Assembly: GCF_902459465.1 (NCBI RefSeq)
Contig: NC_047066.1
Span: 8,869,047-8,933,046, forward strand
Direction of reading: 5' to 3'
DNA: 64,000 nt
Origin: Asterias rubens
Lineage: Eukaryota; Echinodermata; Asteroidea; Forcipulatida; Asteriidae
Under the pieces are notes generated by a model. It was given only the letters and a program-made list of their open reading frames with translations. It made no database searches and was not told the DNA's origin. Below are positions 63,899-64,000 of this stretch, piece by piece; the first letter of the stretch is position 1, and each line of letters opens with the position of its first letter. The translations under genes were made by a program, and so were the position numbers.

Positions 63899-64000
63899 CT
63901 GTAAGGGGGAATTAAGCTTAATTAAGGATGAGGAATTCTAACAGTTCCGCAACAAGAGGTTAAGTTAATTTGATATAACAACATTGAACAATCTACCCCT

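Overview
This is animal nuclear DNA, most likely from an echinoderm and probably a sea star. The genes are split by GT-AG introns. The extracellular exons encode EGF, HYR and Reeler domains, almost all in symmetrical phase 1-1 exons. The spaces between exons are full of short palindromic DNA elements of the kind common in echinoderm genomes, including one whose ends read TTAAAGGCAGTGGACACTAT. The taxon is inferred from repeat style and gene content, not from a marker gene.

Layout. (1) 0-6.2 kb: no convincing gene; a 1,047-bp exact direct duplication surrounds the 3' end of a LINE. (2) 6.58-18.74 kb, plus strand: a complete Tie-like receptor tyrosine kinase gene (RTK1; 14 coding exons, 690 residues): signal peptide, three HYR-type domains, one transmembrane helix, kinase. 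(3) 18.7-23 kb: 3' flank and repeats. (4) 23.08-25.55 kb, plus strand: a two-exon class A GPCR gene (351 residues). (5) 59.42-29.02 kb, minus strand: a second, much larger Tie-like receptor kinase gene (RTK2; best model 34 coding exons, 1,452 residues): signal peptide and Reeler domain, 15 EGF domains, one HYR, five more EGF domains, transmembrane helix, kinase. An internal signal-peptide exon at 48.3-48.5 kb could start a short isoform. (6) 39.29-46.95 kb, plus strand: a nearly intact Ty3/gypsy retrotransposon inside an intron of RTK2, with gag and pol joined by a canonical GGGAAAC -1 frameshift site. (7) 59.4-64 kb: foldback DNA elements, the last exon of a monocarboxylate-transporter-like gene, and a degenerate HYR exon, both on the minus strand.

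How it fits together. RTK1 and RTK2 face each other tail to tail around the GPCR. Their kinase halves match exon by exon, with the same phases and homologous introns, so they are an inverted gene duplication. Parts are so similar that recent gene conversion is likely. The ectodomains have diverged completely through gain and loss of phase 1-1 exon cassettes. In both kinases the DFG motif reads DYG and the first glycine of the nucleotide loop is arginine, while the lysine, HRD and other catalytic residues are kept. The coding model of each receptor sums to an exact multiple of three with no internal stop codon. I regard the Reeler-EGF-HYR-EGF-kinase architecture of RTK2, and its paralogue with a swapped ectodomain, as the main discovery candidate here.
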